The notes beneath the pieces were generated by a model that saw only the letters and a list, made by a program, of their open reading frames with translations, did not search any database and was not told where the DNA came from. The position numbers and the translations under genes are program-made. 18,578 bases of DNA from Endomicrobiia bacterium (GTDB lineage: Bacteria > Elusimicrobiota > Endomicrobiia > Endomicrobiales > Endomicrobiaceae), in contig WQUP01000263.1 in NCBI GenBank assembly GCA_009782015.1, positions 1 through 18,578 of the forward strand, written 5' to 3'. Shown here piece by piece: positions 7,469 through 14,242 of this stretch. Numbering within the stretch: the stretch's first letter is position 1; every line of letters starts with the position of its first letter.

Positions 7469-8225
7469 ATTTTTCAAGGATGTCGCGCTTTTTCTTTTTC
7501 CTTAAGGTCATTAAGGACTTTAAGGACAGTAAGGTCATTAATGCCGTTAAATAATATTTGAGGCGAAGCCTCCCGAAGCGCTTATTTTTGCGGTTCTCCC
7601 CGAAATAGCCGTGAAAAACAAACGGGCGGATACCTTGTATCTCAGGGATAACTGCCTCATGCCCGAAATATTTTGCCGTATCAAGCGGCGCAAATTTCAT
7701 CCCGTTAGCTTCAAAAATATGCTTATTTTTAACGCAGATAAACAAATCGTCGTTGTACACGCCTTTGTAAGCGGGCTCAAAAGGAATATTTATTTTTGAC
7801 GGCAGCTCAAGCAGCCGCTTTGAGCGTATCGAAACCCCGTTGCCGACCCTGCAAATATTTCCGTTGATATCTTTAAAAGAAAGCAGCCTCGGCCACGGCG
7901 AACCGATATAATCATAATCCAGAAATTCGCTGCGCCACATATCCGGATTTATCACATATCCGTCGTGGTGAATTATGAGAACGAACTCCGTTCGGATATA
8001 TTTGTGAAGCTCGTAAATCATCTTCCGGCTGAAATCGGTGAAGTTTTTATTTTTAGGCGTGGATTCGAAACGAATGTTTCCCGGCAGATAAAACGGCTTT
8101 TTATGGCTTATCAAAACCGCATTGCCGAACTCAACTTCCGCCATGCTGTATTTCATTGCCTGGACTGTTTCGTAAATGTGAGTGCATGCCAAAGCGGCAA
8201 TGGTGACGTTTTTAAGTTTTAACAT
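7461..8225 (-). CDS. DUF5672-type glycosyltransferase-like protein
   Basis: This 254-residue soluble protein has features I associate with DUF5672 glycosyltransferases (GT-A-like). FVLIIHHDGYV (81-91) is a likely metal/nucleotide-sugar binding strand. DYDYIGSPWP (103-112), RVGNGVSIRSKRLLELP (126-142) and NDDLFIC (158-164) follow in the family order. It lies 4 nt downstream of the GT-C-like membrane protein gene on the same strand, which suggests joint work on a surface glycan. No ribosome-binding site is clear before the ATG at 8225, so translational coupling is likely. After about residue 220 the sequence leaves the domain. Residues ~230-241 are a tripeptide series MTL-LSL-KSL-MTL from a 9-bp tandem repeat, followed by a Lys/Arg-rich tail. 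The acceptor and donor are unknown. Confidence 0.72.
   Translation of the reverse strand: MLKLKNVTIAALACTHIYETVQAMKYSMAEVEFGNAVLISHKKPFYLPGNIRFESTPKNKNFTDFSRKMIYELHKYIRTEFVLIIHHDGYVINPDMWRSEFLDYDYIGSPWPRLLSFKDINGNICRVGNGVSIRSKRLLELPSKINIPFEPAYKGVYNDDLFICVKNKHIFEANGMKFAPLDTAKYFGHEAVIPEIQGIRPFVFHGYFGENRKNKRFGRLRLKYYLTALMTLLSLKSLMTLRKKKKRDILEKYR
7503..7548. repeat. 9-bp tandem repeat inside the DUF5672 gene
   Basis: Four 9-bp units of the form TAAGGNCNN occupy 7503-7538. They are followed by TAATGCCGTTA, whose complement TAACGGCA is the end motif seen on the other intergenic repeats. The units keep the frame and encode four tripeptides near the C terminus. Confidence 0.8.
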
Positions 8226-8229
8226 GTTT

Positions 8230-9798
8230 TTAGCGTTTGCCGGACGTTTTTGCCGAAACTTTGTTTATATACGCTATTCTTCCTTCGATGTTTTGGTTTA
8301 CGAGATCGTACTGAAGCTCATATCCCGCCTTATTTTTTTCAAGAGCCGCTTTTGCGTTATATAAATATTTCAGCATGCCTTCCAAATCAGGCTCCCACTT
8401 TATCTTTAGAACCCAGCCCCAGACTTCCGCCAAACCTTTGTTTTCAAGCATCGCGTTTGTGACACTCTGAGGATTTCTCCATTCGTGCTTTCTGACAAAG
8501 CTGTTTACCGAAAAAAATGCAAACCACAGCCCGAGCGCCAGCGCCGCAAGCCCTTTTGCGTATGAAGTTTTTATTTTTGGAAACACGTAGTATTCGAGAA
8601 AAGCGAAAACGCCGAAAAAAACGCCTATGGAAGCAAAGTACATGTAGCGCAGGCTTATGAGCTCGGTCTTATACATCACAAACATTCCGGGGAACAAAAA
8701 CGCGGCAAATATCGCAAGCGACAAAATTGACATTTTATTTTTAAAGTAAGCGAGAATGCACAAAGCGGCAAAGCCGTCCAAAAGGCCGATTTTTAAAAGA
8801 TATTCCGCTCTGCCGGTCCAAAACGGGAACAGCGGCGGCGCGAAAACTATGTCGAAAAACGGCGGGACAAAAGAGTAAAACAAATATTGTCCGGCTAGAT
8901 ACGGAACTTTATATATCGAAGACCATCCGAAAAGTTTAAAAAATAAAATCATTCCGTTGTCAAAAACCGCAGACTGCGTCTCCTCTGCGTGCCGCAGGTG
9001 CGATATGTACAGATTTAACGCGGCAACAGCAATCGCCGCTATGGCAAATGGCAGCAGCCTGAAAAATATTTTTTTTATTGTCTTGTCATGCTGAACTTGT
9101 TTCAGCATCTTGCCTTTAAAAATAGAAACAGCAGATCCTGAAACGGGCCTGTCCCGTAAGGTCGTAATACGGGATTCAGGATGACGAATAACTTCGTAAA
9201 CCAAAAATAGAACCGGAAGAACTATTATCGTTGGCCAGAAAAAGAGCCCTATGAAATACAAAATAAACGACAGCGCGATAAAATGTTTATCCTGATTGTG
9301 CTTGAGCCCCGCTGAATCTGCGAGCATATAGCACAAAAACGAAGAGAGCCCGAAAAACGCGGTAAAAAGGTGGCCTCGCGCGGCTATTTCGTTTACCGCG
9401 TTGCTGCCGACTGGAGCGACAGCAAAAAACAAGGCGGTCAAAAAGGCTATGCGGTATGATTTTGAAAGTTTTAATATGACGAGATAACACAAAATCACGT
9501 TAAACACGTGCAGTATGTCGCTTGCAAGATGCGAGACGTGCGGGTTAAAATACGAGACAATATTAAGCCAGTAATTTGCGAAATGTTTGAGAGGCACGTA
9601 AAAATGAAAAGAGTTTATGTCGGTAAAAATTTCCAAAGCGTCCGACACCGCCGGATTTACAAGTTTATTTGTGACGATCTCTTTGTAATCGTCGGTGTAG
9701 CTGAAAGAGTTTGAAAAGTTGCCGAAATACACTGTCGCGGTAACAGCCGCGAGAATAAATATGTGGATCAGAATTTTGTTGGTTTTGAGAAAGTTCAT
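8230..9798 (-). CDS. Polytopic GT-C-fold glycosyltransferase-like membrane protein
   Basis: The 522-residue protein has about ten or more hydrophobic segments. Its N terminus fits the GT-C superfamily: one helix, then a periplasmic loop with an acidic pair (YTDDY, Asp36/Asp37), then YVPLKHFANYWLN and HVFNVILCYLVILKL. This pattern resembles TMTC-like or undecaprenyl/dolichyl-phosphate-sugar-using O-glycosyltransferases. Such enzymes transfer a lipid-linked sugar on the outer face of the inner membrane. The DUF5672 gene 4 nt downstream supports a glycan role. Residues ~205-238 (from RHPESR to QVQHD) are a translated palindromic repeat inserted between two membrane segments. The ATG at 9798 lacks a clear ribosome-binding site and lies at the edge of repeat C1. 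Enzyme activity is inferred, not shown. Confidence 0.65.
   Translation of the reverse strand: MNFLKTNKILIHIFILAAVTATVYFGNFSNSFSYTDDYKEIVTNKLVNPAVSDALEIFTDINSFHFYVPLKHFANYWLNIVSYFNPHVSHLASDILHVFNVILCYLVILKLSKSYRIAFLTALFFAVAPVGSNAVNEIAARGHLFTAFFGLSSFLCYMLADSAGLKHNQDKHFIALSFILYFIGLFFWPTIIVLPVLFLVYEVIRHPESRITTLRDRPVSGSAVSIFKGKMLKQVQHDKTIKKIFFRLLPFAIAAIAVAALNLYISHLRHAEETQSAVFDNGMILFFKLFGWSSIYKVPYLAGQYLFYSFVPPFFDIVFAPPLFPFWTGRAEYLLKIGLLDGFAALCILAYFKNKMSILSLAIFAAFLFPGMFVMYKTELISLRYMYFASIGVFFGVFAFLEYYVFPKIKTSYAKGLAALALGLWFAFFSVNSFVRKHEWRNPQSVTNAMLENKGLAEVWGWVLKIKWEPDLEGMLKYLYNAKAALEKNKAGYELQYDLVNQNIEGRIAYINKVSAKTSGKR
9085..9185. repeat. In-frame palindromic repeat inside the GT-C-like gene (family F)
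   Basis: GTCATGCTGAAC at 9085 and GATTCAGGATGAC ending at 9185 are terminal inverted repeats. Internal hairpins include CTGAACTTGTTTCAG and ACGGGCCTGTCCCGT. The element is about 101 bp and adds about 34 codons without a stop. Its translation, including KMLKQVQHD, is a peptide commonly produced by this repeat type in other bacteria. Confidence 0.88.
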
Positions 9799-9916
9799 TT
9801 TATTAGTTAATAGTTAATAATGAATAGTGAATAGTTAACGACCGCCCTCACCCTGCCCTCTCCCTGACAAGTGAGAGGAAAAACTATTAATTATTCACTA
9901 TTAGCTGCTGTTAGTG
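9799..9916. repeat. Intergenic palindrome C1 (TTAATAG heptamer arms) with a CCCTCACCC core
   Basis: Left arm (about 9804-9838) and right arm (about 9884-9906) are complementary arrays of TTAATAG / TTAACTA-type heptamers. The core contains CCCTCACCCTGCCCTCTCCC and a CTCTCCC/GAGAGG pairing (9844-9880). This is the same repeat type that bounds the DUF559 gene at 15227-15713. The right end, read on the minus strand, is TAACAGCAGCTAATAG and begins with the stop codon of the FmdB gene. Confidence 0.85.
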
Positions 9917-10129
9917 GCAGCATCCGCCGCCGCATTTGTGTTTTGATTTTGAAGGGCAGTAATCGCCGGTTCCGCAGGAATGGGCGGAGTTTGACGATGA
10001 CGAAAAGCTTGAAAACTGCTTTGCGACATCGCCGCTTTTGCACGCCGGACATTCGGCTTTTTCTCCGCCGAGTATAAGCGTTTCAAACTTTGCATTGCAT
10101 TTTTTGCATATAAATTCGAATATGGGCAT
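9911..10129 (-). CDS. FmdB-family zinc-ribbon protein
   Basis: This 72-residue protein has the FmdB-type N terminus MPIFEFIC, with a four-cysteine zinc ribbon Cys8-x2-Cys11 and Cys27-x2-Cys30. The tail is rich in Ser, His, Cys and Gly (KSKHKCGGGCCH), as in many family members, and could bind further metal. Members are presumed regulators or small zinc-binding accessory proteins; the exact role is unknown. GAGGT precedes the ATG at 10129 with good spacing. The gene sits between repeats C1 and A2, co-directional with the RNA helicase gene upstream. Family assignment is firm despite the small size. Confidence 0.88.
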   Translation of the reverse strand: MPIFEFICKKCNAKFETLILGGEKAECPACKSGDVAKQFSSFSSSSNSAHSCGTGDYCPSKSKHKCGGGCCH

Positions 10130-10147
10130 TTTTTACCTCAATTAAAA

Positions 10148-10242
10148 CGACAGAAGTTGAGAAGCTGAGAAGTTGGGCAACGGCAACGACAAAATCTTTG
10201 TCTTTGCTCAGCTTCTCAGCTGCCCAGCTTCTCAACTTCTAG
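10148..10242. repeat. Intergenic palindrome A2 (GAAGYTGA octamer arms)
   Basis: Octamer arrays at about 10152-10175 and 10207-10240 are complementary. Read on the minus strand, the core begins GCAAAGACAAAGATTTTGTC, matching the A1 core. Its CGACAG end faces the FmdB start and its other end faces the helicase stop, so it is flipped relative to A1 with respect to the direction of transcription. Confidence 0.88.
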
Positions 10243-10245
10243 TAT

Positions 10246-11973
10246 TTATCTGCCTTGCTGGTTAAAACGTTTCCGTCCGTAATGGTCATGGCGGTAATTC
10301 CCGCTGCCTCTTGAATCTCCGCGTCTGTTGCCGCCGGAATCTTCGTGCCGGACGGCGCCGGCGCTTTCTTTTGCGGGTTCTACGGAAACTCTTTTGCCTT
10401 TTATGTTGCTGGAGTTTAGCGCGTTTATCACATTGTCGGCATGTTCGCTTGGAACTTCTACAAAAGAAAACGACTCCAAAATTTTTATGTTTCCGATGAC
10501 ATCTCCGGGAAGGCCGGTTTCGCCGGCTATGGCGCCGACAAAATCTCCGGCGCGAACGCCGTCTTTTTTGCCGATGCTTATAAAAAGCCTTGTCATTCCG
10601 CGGTCTCTTGCGCCGGTGTTTGAATAACCCGCGCTTTGCTGCTTGGCAAACACGTCTGCTTTCTCTTCCTGCTCACGCTTGTCTGCGTCAACGGCCATCT
10701 TTAAAAGGGCGGCAGCCACGTCAAGCGAAGTAACGTCGTCAGATATCAGAGATTCCGCCATTCTCACGTATTTCTCGTTATCTTTTTCGTCCTGCATCGC
10801 TTCTTTTACTTTTTCCATCAGCAATGCTGTTTTTATGTTTTCAACATCGGCTAGCGACGGGACGCTTATTCTTTTTATGTTGGCTTTTGTGTATCTTTGT
10901 ATGTCGCGCAGTTTGTAAATATCTTTTCCGGCGACAAAGCTGTAAGCTTTTCCGGTTTTTCCGGCGCGGCCGGTTCTGCCTATTCTGTGCACGTAATCTT
11001 CGTCGTCTTTGGGAACGTCGAAGTTGAAAACCATCTCAACGTCGTCAACATCTATGCCTCTTGCGGCGACGTCCGTGGCTATCAAAAGCTCTATCGAGCC
11101 GCTTCTGAACTTTGCCATCACTCTGTCTCTCTGGGACTGGTTCATGTCGCCGTGTATGGCGTCAGCTGAATATCCGCGCGCCTGAAGCGATGCCGTAACT
11201 TCGTCCACGCGTTTTTTGGTGTTGCAGAAAACGAGAGAAAGCTGCGGGTCGTACATATCCAGGCATCTGGTAAGAGCTTCAAGCTTTTGGTGTTCGCGCA
11301 CGTCAAAGTAAAACTGCTCTATGAGCGGCACCGTAAGTTTTTCGTTTACCACTTTTATAGTCTCGGGATGCTTTTGGTACTTTTTCGTAAGGAATAAAAA
11401 TTCCTTCGGCATTGTGGCGGAAAAGAAAACGGTCTGCCTCTGCTCAGGAATGCTTTTTAAGATAAGCTCTATATCGTCGCGGAAACCCATGTCCAGCATT
11501 TCGTCAGCTTCGTCCAAAACTACCGTCGAGGCCTGATCGAGTTTTAAAGTCCTTCTTTCAAGATGGTCGATAACTCTTCCCGGCGTGCCTATGATTATCT
11601 GCGCGCCTTTTGAGAGAGCCATCATCTGCCTGTTTATCGGCTGTCCGCCGTAAACCGGAACAATGTTTAAGCCTTTTTTATATTTTGAAAGGAGCTTAAG
11701 CTCCTCGGCAACCTGTATGGCAAGCTCTCTTGTCGGACACAGAATAATGGCCTGCACGTTTTTATTTTTAGCGTCGATTTTTTCAAGAATGGGAATCCCG
11801 AACGCCGCGGTTTTTCCGGTGCCGGTCTGGGCCTGCCCGATAATGTCGGAGCCGCTCATCATCTTCGGTATGGCAAGCGTCTGTATGGGCGTAGCTTCTT
11901 CAAACCCCATGTCCTGTACTGCTTTTAAGATTTCGTTGGATAAGTTTAGTTCTGTGAATTTTAGTGTTTGCAT
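10246..11973 (-). CDS. deaD: DEAD-box ATP-dependent RNA helicase with DbpA-type RNA-binding domain
   Basis: This 575-residue cytoplasmic helicase unwinds RNA duplexes, typically in ribosome assembly, RNA decay or cold adaptation. All core motifs are present: Q motif (EATPIQ, ~26-31), AQTGTGKT (48-55), PTRELA (80-85), DEAD (154-157), SAT (185-187), HGDMNQSQR (274-282), ARGIDVDD (304-311) and HRIGRTGRAG (329-338). A DbpA-type RNA-binding domain follows (~460-535, TRLFISIGKKDGVRAGDFVGAI onward). The tail is rich in Arg, Gly and Ser, as in DeaD/CsdA. AAGGAA lies before the ATG at 11973. It is flanked by repeats A2 and C2. Family assignment is secure; the symbol reflects domain layout. Confidence 0.95.
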   Translation of the reverse strand: MQTLKFTELNLSNEILKAVQDMGFEEATPIQTLAIPKMMSGSDIIGQAQTGTGKTAAFGIPILEKIDAKNKNVQAIILCPTRELAIQVAEELKLLSKYKKGLNIVPVYGGQPINRQMMALSKGAQIIIGTPGRVIDHLERRTLKLDQASTVVLDEADEMLDMGFRDDIELILKSIPEQRQTVFFSATMPKEFLFLTKKYQKHPETIKVVNEKLTVPLIEQFYFDVREHQKLEALTRCLDMYDPQLSLVFCNTKKRVDEVTASLQARGYSADAIHGDMNQSQRDRVMAKFRSGSIELLIATDVAARGIDVDDVEMVFNFDVPKDDEDYVHRIGRTGRAGKTGKAYSFVAGKDIYKLRDIQRYTKANIKRISVPSLADVENIKTALLMEKVKEAMQDEKDNEKYVRMAESLISDDVTSLDVAAALLKMAVDADKREQEEKADVFAKQQSAGYSNTGARDRGMTRLFISIGKKDGVRAGDFVGAIAGETGLPGDVIGNIKILESFSFVEVPSEHADNVINALNSSNIKGKRVSVEPAKESAGAVRHEDSGGNRRGDSRGSGNYRHDHYGRKRFNQQGR

Positions 11974-11983
11974 AAGTTCCTTT

Positions 11984-12103
11984 TAATTAGTTAATAATTA
12001 ATAGTGAATAGTTAATAGTTTTGGAGCGGCTTCGCCGCGATATTTAGTTCCGTTCGCCGTGAACTATTCACTATTAACTGTTAACTATTAACTGCTGTTT
12101 AAG
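11984..12103. repeat. Intergenic palindrome C2 (TTAATAG heptamer arms)
   Basis: Heptamer arms (about 11988-12019 and 12061-12095) flank a core with GCGGC-TTC-GCCGC and ATATTTAGT. Core and arms are near-identical to the reverse complement of C3 at 14122-14236. Read on the minus strand, the CAGCAGTTAATAG end overlaps the 3' end of the DUF116 gene and the other end precedes the helicase ribosome-binding site. Confidence 0.9.
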
Positions 12104-12562
12104 TATTTTTTCCACTTCGTTCAAATCCGTGTCCGTTGCGGCGCAGCCGTCTTTTGTGAGCGGAACAAACTGTACAACCACATCTGCGTCTTCCGTCACT
12201 TTAAAAGCCTGTTCGCCTTCGTAGAAGCAGGCGATGCCGACTATGGCGCCGGGCTTTTGCTCGTTTATGATTTTTACTATAGCCCTGCCGCCTTTTAAAA
12301 CGTACAATCCGCCGTAGCCGAGCTTTTTTACGAGCTTGCTTATGTCGCTCAGTTTGCAGCCGCCGCACTCCATACATATATAATGGCTGTCTTTTTCCAC
12401 GGCTACGCATACCGCGGTATTGCGCATACAGTGCGGGGCAAACACAAGGCGCTTGTCAAAAGGGATTTTGGCGAAACTCTTCTGCTGGGCTTTGTTTTGT
12501 TTTTCCGTGTAGGCTTTATAGATTTGCAGTTTGCTCTTTCCGGGAAATTTACAAAGTTTCAT
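12074..12562 (-). CDS. DUF116 cysteine-rich protein
   Basis: The 162-residue product (ATG at 12562) fits DUF116, a family of unknown function with conserved cysteines. Visible blocks in family order are FAPHCMRN, CMECGGC, VGIACFYEGE and KDGCAATDTD. The cysteines suggest metal or Fe-S binding, which is an inference. An in-frame ATG 72 nt upstream (12634) is rejected: a TATAAT box at 12572-12577 lies between the two starts and would give a transcript starting about 3 nt before 12562, a nearly leaderless mRNA. The final residues (about QLIVNS) and the stop are encoded by repeat C2. The gene faces away from the tolC operon. Confidence 0.8.
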   Translation of the reverse strand: MKLCKFPGKSKLQIYKAYTEKQNKAQQKSFAKIPFDKRLVFAPHCMRNTAVCVAVEKDSHYICMECGGCKLSDISKLVKKLGYGGLYVLKGGRAIVKIINEQKPGAIVGIACFYEGEQAFKVTEDADVVVQFVPLTKDGCAATDTDLNEVEKILKQQLIVNS

Positions 12563-12571
12563 AATGCGGCT

Positions 12572-12577
12572 ATTATA
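12572..12577 (-). promoter_or_regulatory. Putative -10 box of the DUF116 gene
   Basis: A perfect TATAAT on the minus strand sits 9 nt before the chosen ATG, so the predicted start leaves only about 3 nt of leader. No convincing -35 box is seen. Confidence 0.4.
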
Positions 12578-12584
12578 CCATTTT

Positions 12585-12614
12585 AAAAAAGGCTTGCGGT
12601 GGAATTTTTCCGCA
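12585..12614 (-). terminator. Possible intrinsic terminator downstream of the lost outer-membrane protein gene
   Basis: On the minus strand TGCGG and CCGCA pair across a 10-nt loop, followed after AGCC by six T. It lies about 28 nt past the stop of the gene remnant at 12642. The stem is short. Confidence 0.4.
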
Positions 12615-12641
12615 TCCTTTTTATGACCGATCAAAACTCTA

Positions 12642-12737
12642 TTAAAGAGCTATTCTGTATCCGACGTTTATTCCCGCTTTACTGTATGTTTCGTCCGTCG
12701 TTAAGCCGCCGGATTTCTGCGAAAAGGCGTACGACAA
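12642..12737 (-). pseudogene. 3' remnant of an outer-membrane beta-barrel protein gene
   Basis: Reading the minus strand into a TAA at 12642-12644 gives about 30 residues, ALSYAFSQKSGG...TYSKAGINVGYRIAL. This has the look of two C-terminal strands of an outer-membrane barrel, with an aromatic in the terminal strand. Upstream the frame runs into a half-copy of repeat A (about 12738-12786) and meets a TGA; no start codon or further barrel sequence exists. A terminator-like hairpin follows the stop. The simplest reading is a gene deleted up to the repeat, leaving only its 3' end. It is too short to name a family. Confidence 0.55.
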
Positions 12738-12787
12738 AGCTTTTGTTGTTGCCCAACTTCTCAGCTTCCCAGCTGCTCAACTTCTGT
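12730..12787. repeat. Half-copy of repeat A (A3): core plus one arm
   Basis: The core (ACAAAGCTTTTGTTGTTGCCC) and the TCAGCTTC-type arm match A1 and A2, but the opposite arm is absent. On the side of the missing arm lies the outer-membrane protein remnant, so the deletion endpoint probably fell in this repeat. Confidence 0.75.
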
Positions 12788-12790
12788 TGT

Positions 12791-12820
12791 TTTGATTTCA
12801 CACAATATATATGTATAATG
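12791..12820 (+). promoter_or_regulatory. Putative promoter of the tolC-macA-macB operon
   Basis: TTGATT (12792-12797) and a perfect TATAAT (12814-12819) are 16 nt apart, giving a start near 12826 and a leader of about 36 nt before the tolC-like ATG. It lies just past repeat A3. No operator was recognised. Confidence 0.55.
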
Positions 12821-12861
12821 AAATCAGCAATAAACTTTAAATTAGCAGCGTTTATAAAAAC

Positions 12862-14124
12862 ATGAAAAGACATTTTTTGTTTATTTTATCCTTGATGTTT
12901 CTTTCCGGTCTGTCGTATGCCGCAAGCGTTGAAAAAATCACCTGGGACGGTGTCGTAAGGCAGACAAACGAGTTCAACCCTTCCGTAAAAACCGCAAAAT
13001 TCAAGCTTGACAACGCAAAACAGGCGTACAACCGCTCGCTTAGCGGATTTATGCCGGACGTTTCTTTAAATGCGGCCGCGGGACAGTCCGGCGGAGACTC
13101 CGGATTTTCCAGGAGCTACTCGTACGGATTAAGCGCGGGGCTTACCATATTTTCCGGTTTCAGCACATATAACGAAGTGAAGCAGCGTTCCACAGAGCTT
13201 GAATCTGCGCAGGTTACATACAACAGAGCCGTATCCGATGCGGCTTATAATGTGGAAACTCAATATATAAATCTCATGTGGGCATACGAAACGGTTGATA
13301 TGCTCAAGCAGATACTTGAAAGAAGAAGCGAAAACAGGGACATGGTAAAACTTAAATACGATTCCGGAAACGTTGACCAGGGCTCTCTCAAGAGAGTCGA
13401 AGCCGATGTGGAACTTGCTTCGTTTAATCTCAAGCAGGCGCAAAGGTATATTGAAACCGCTTCGGCCGCTCTGCTTAACGCCATAGGAAGAAACGACGAC
13501 ATTATTTTAAATACCGATGAAAGGCTTGCTCTTAAAGAGAGAGAGCTGAGCAGGCCGGATTTCAATACGATTTTATCGACAATTCCGGAATTTTTGATTG
13601 CGCAGTACAGCGTAGACTCGTACAAAGCGCAGCTGGCAAAGACAAAATCGCAGTGGTGGCCGACGCTTAGCGCTTCCGGCTCGCTTTCGCGCCGCGGAAA
13701 CGAATGGGCGCCGGATAACAATGCGTGGAGCGCGGGCCTGTCGCTGTCATACCCGCTGTTTAGCGGCGGAACCGCAATAGCGGACGTGAACACATCGTCA
13801 AACATGCTTAAAATCTCCGAAGAAAACATGAAAAACGTCATAAACTCGCTCAGAGCCTCGGCCGTATCTTACTACAACAACATGGCAAACTCCGTAGAAA
13901 TAGTATCCGTAAGGGAGTTTTACCTTAACGCCTCCCGGCTTCAGGCTGAAATTTCTTCCAGAAAATACGTAAACGGCCTGGCTACTTACCAAGAGTGGTA
14001 CCAGATAGAAAACGACTATATAAGTTCGCAAAGCTCATTTTTGGACAGCAAAAGAAGCGCCGCAGCGGCCAAAGTGCAGTGGTATAACTTTTTGGGGCAG
14101 GGGTTTGTGCAGCCGGGGAAATAA
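12862..14124 (+). CDS. TolC-family outer-membrane efflux protein
   Basis: This 420-residue protein would form the outer-membrane and periplasmic channel of a tripartite exporter. It has a Sec signal peptide (MKRH, hydrophobic core, cleavage after about SYA, residue 20). Two outer-membrane efflux repeats follow, each with long amphipathic helices and short barrel strands: the first around VRQTNEFNPSVKTAKFKLDNAK and the second around TKSQWWPTLSASGSLSRRG. Length is close to that of standard family members. It is the first gene of an operon with the adaptor and ABC transporter downstream, so it most likely serves that pump. No strong ribosome-binding site precedes the ATG. The stop codon is the TAA of TAACGGCAG, the edge of repeat C3. 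Confidence 0.9.
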   Translation: MKRHFLFILSLMFLSGLSYAASVEKITWDGVVRQTNEFNPSVKTAKFKLDNAKQAYNRSLSGFMPDVSLNAAAGQSGGDSGFSRSYSYGLSAGLTIFSGFSTYNEVKQRSTELESAQVTYNRAVSDAAYNVETQYINLMWAYETVDMLKQILERRSENRDMVKLKYDSGNVDQGSLKRVEADVELASFNLKQAQRYIETASAALLNAIGRNDDIILNTDERLALKERELSRPDFNTILSTIPEFLIAQYSVDSYKAQLAKTKSQWWPTLSASGSLSRRGNEWAPDNNAWSAGLSLSYPLFSGGTAIADVNTSSNMLKISEENMKNVINSLRASAVSYYNNMANSVEIVSVREFYLNASRLQAEISSRKYVNGLATYQEWYQIENDYISSQSSFLDSKRSAAAAKVQWYNFLGQGFVQPGK

Positions 14125-14236
14125 CGGCAGTTAACAGTTAATAGTTAATAGTTAATAGTTAACGGCACTAAATATTGCGGCGAAGCCGCTCCAAAACTAT
14201 TAACTATTAATTATTAACTATTAACTAATAACAGAG
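14122..14236. repeat. Intergenic palindrome C3 (TTAATAG heptamer arms)
   Basis: The left end TAACGGCAGTTAACAG starts on the tolC stop codon. Left arm (about 14128-14161) and right arm (about 14196-14227) are complementary heptamer arrays. The core holds GCGGC-GAA-GCCGC and ACTAAATAT. The right end CTAATAAC lies just before the AGAGG of the next gene. Near-identical to C2 in the opposite orientation. Confidence 0.9.
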
Positions 14237-14242
14237 GTCCAT

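Noticed and set aside
9085..9185. Frameshift or pseudogene in the GT-C-like gene
   Set aside because: The repeat is in frame and the downstream membrane segments continue normally.
12563..12634. Longer start of the DUF116 protein
   Set aside because: A -10 box lies within the extension, and the extra residues do not resemble the family.
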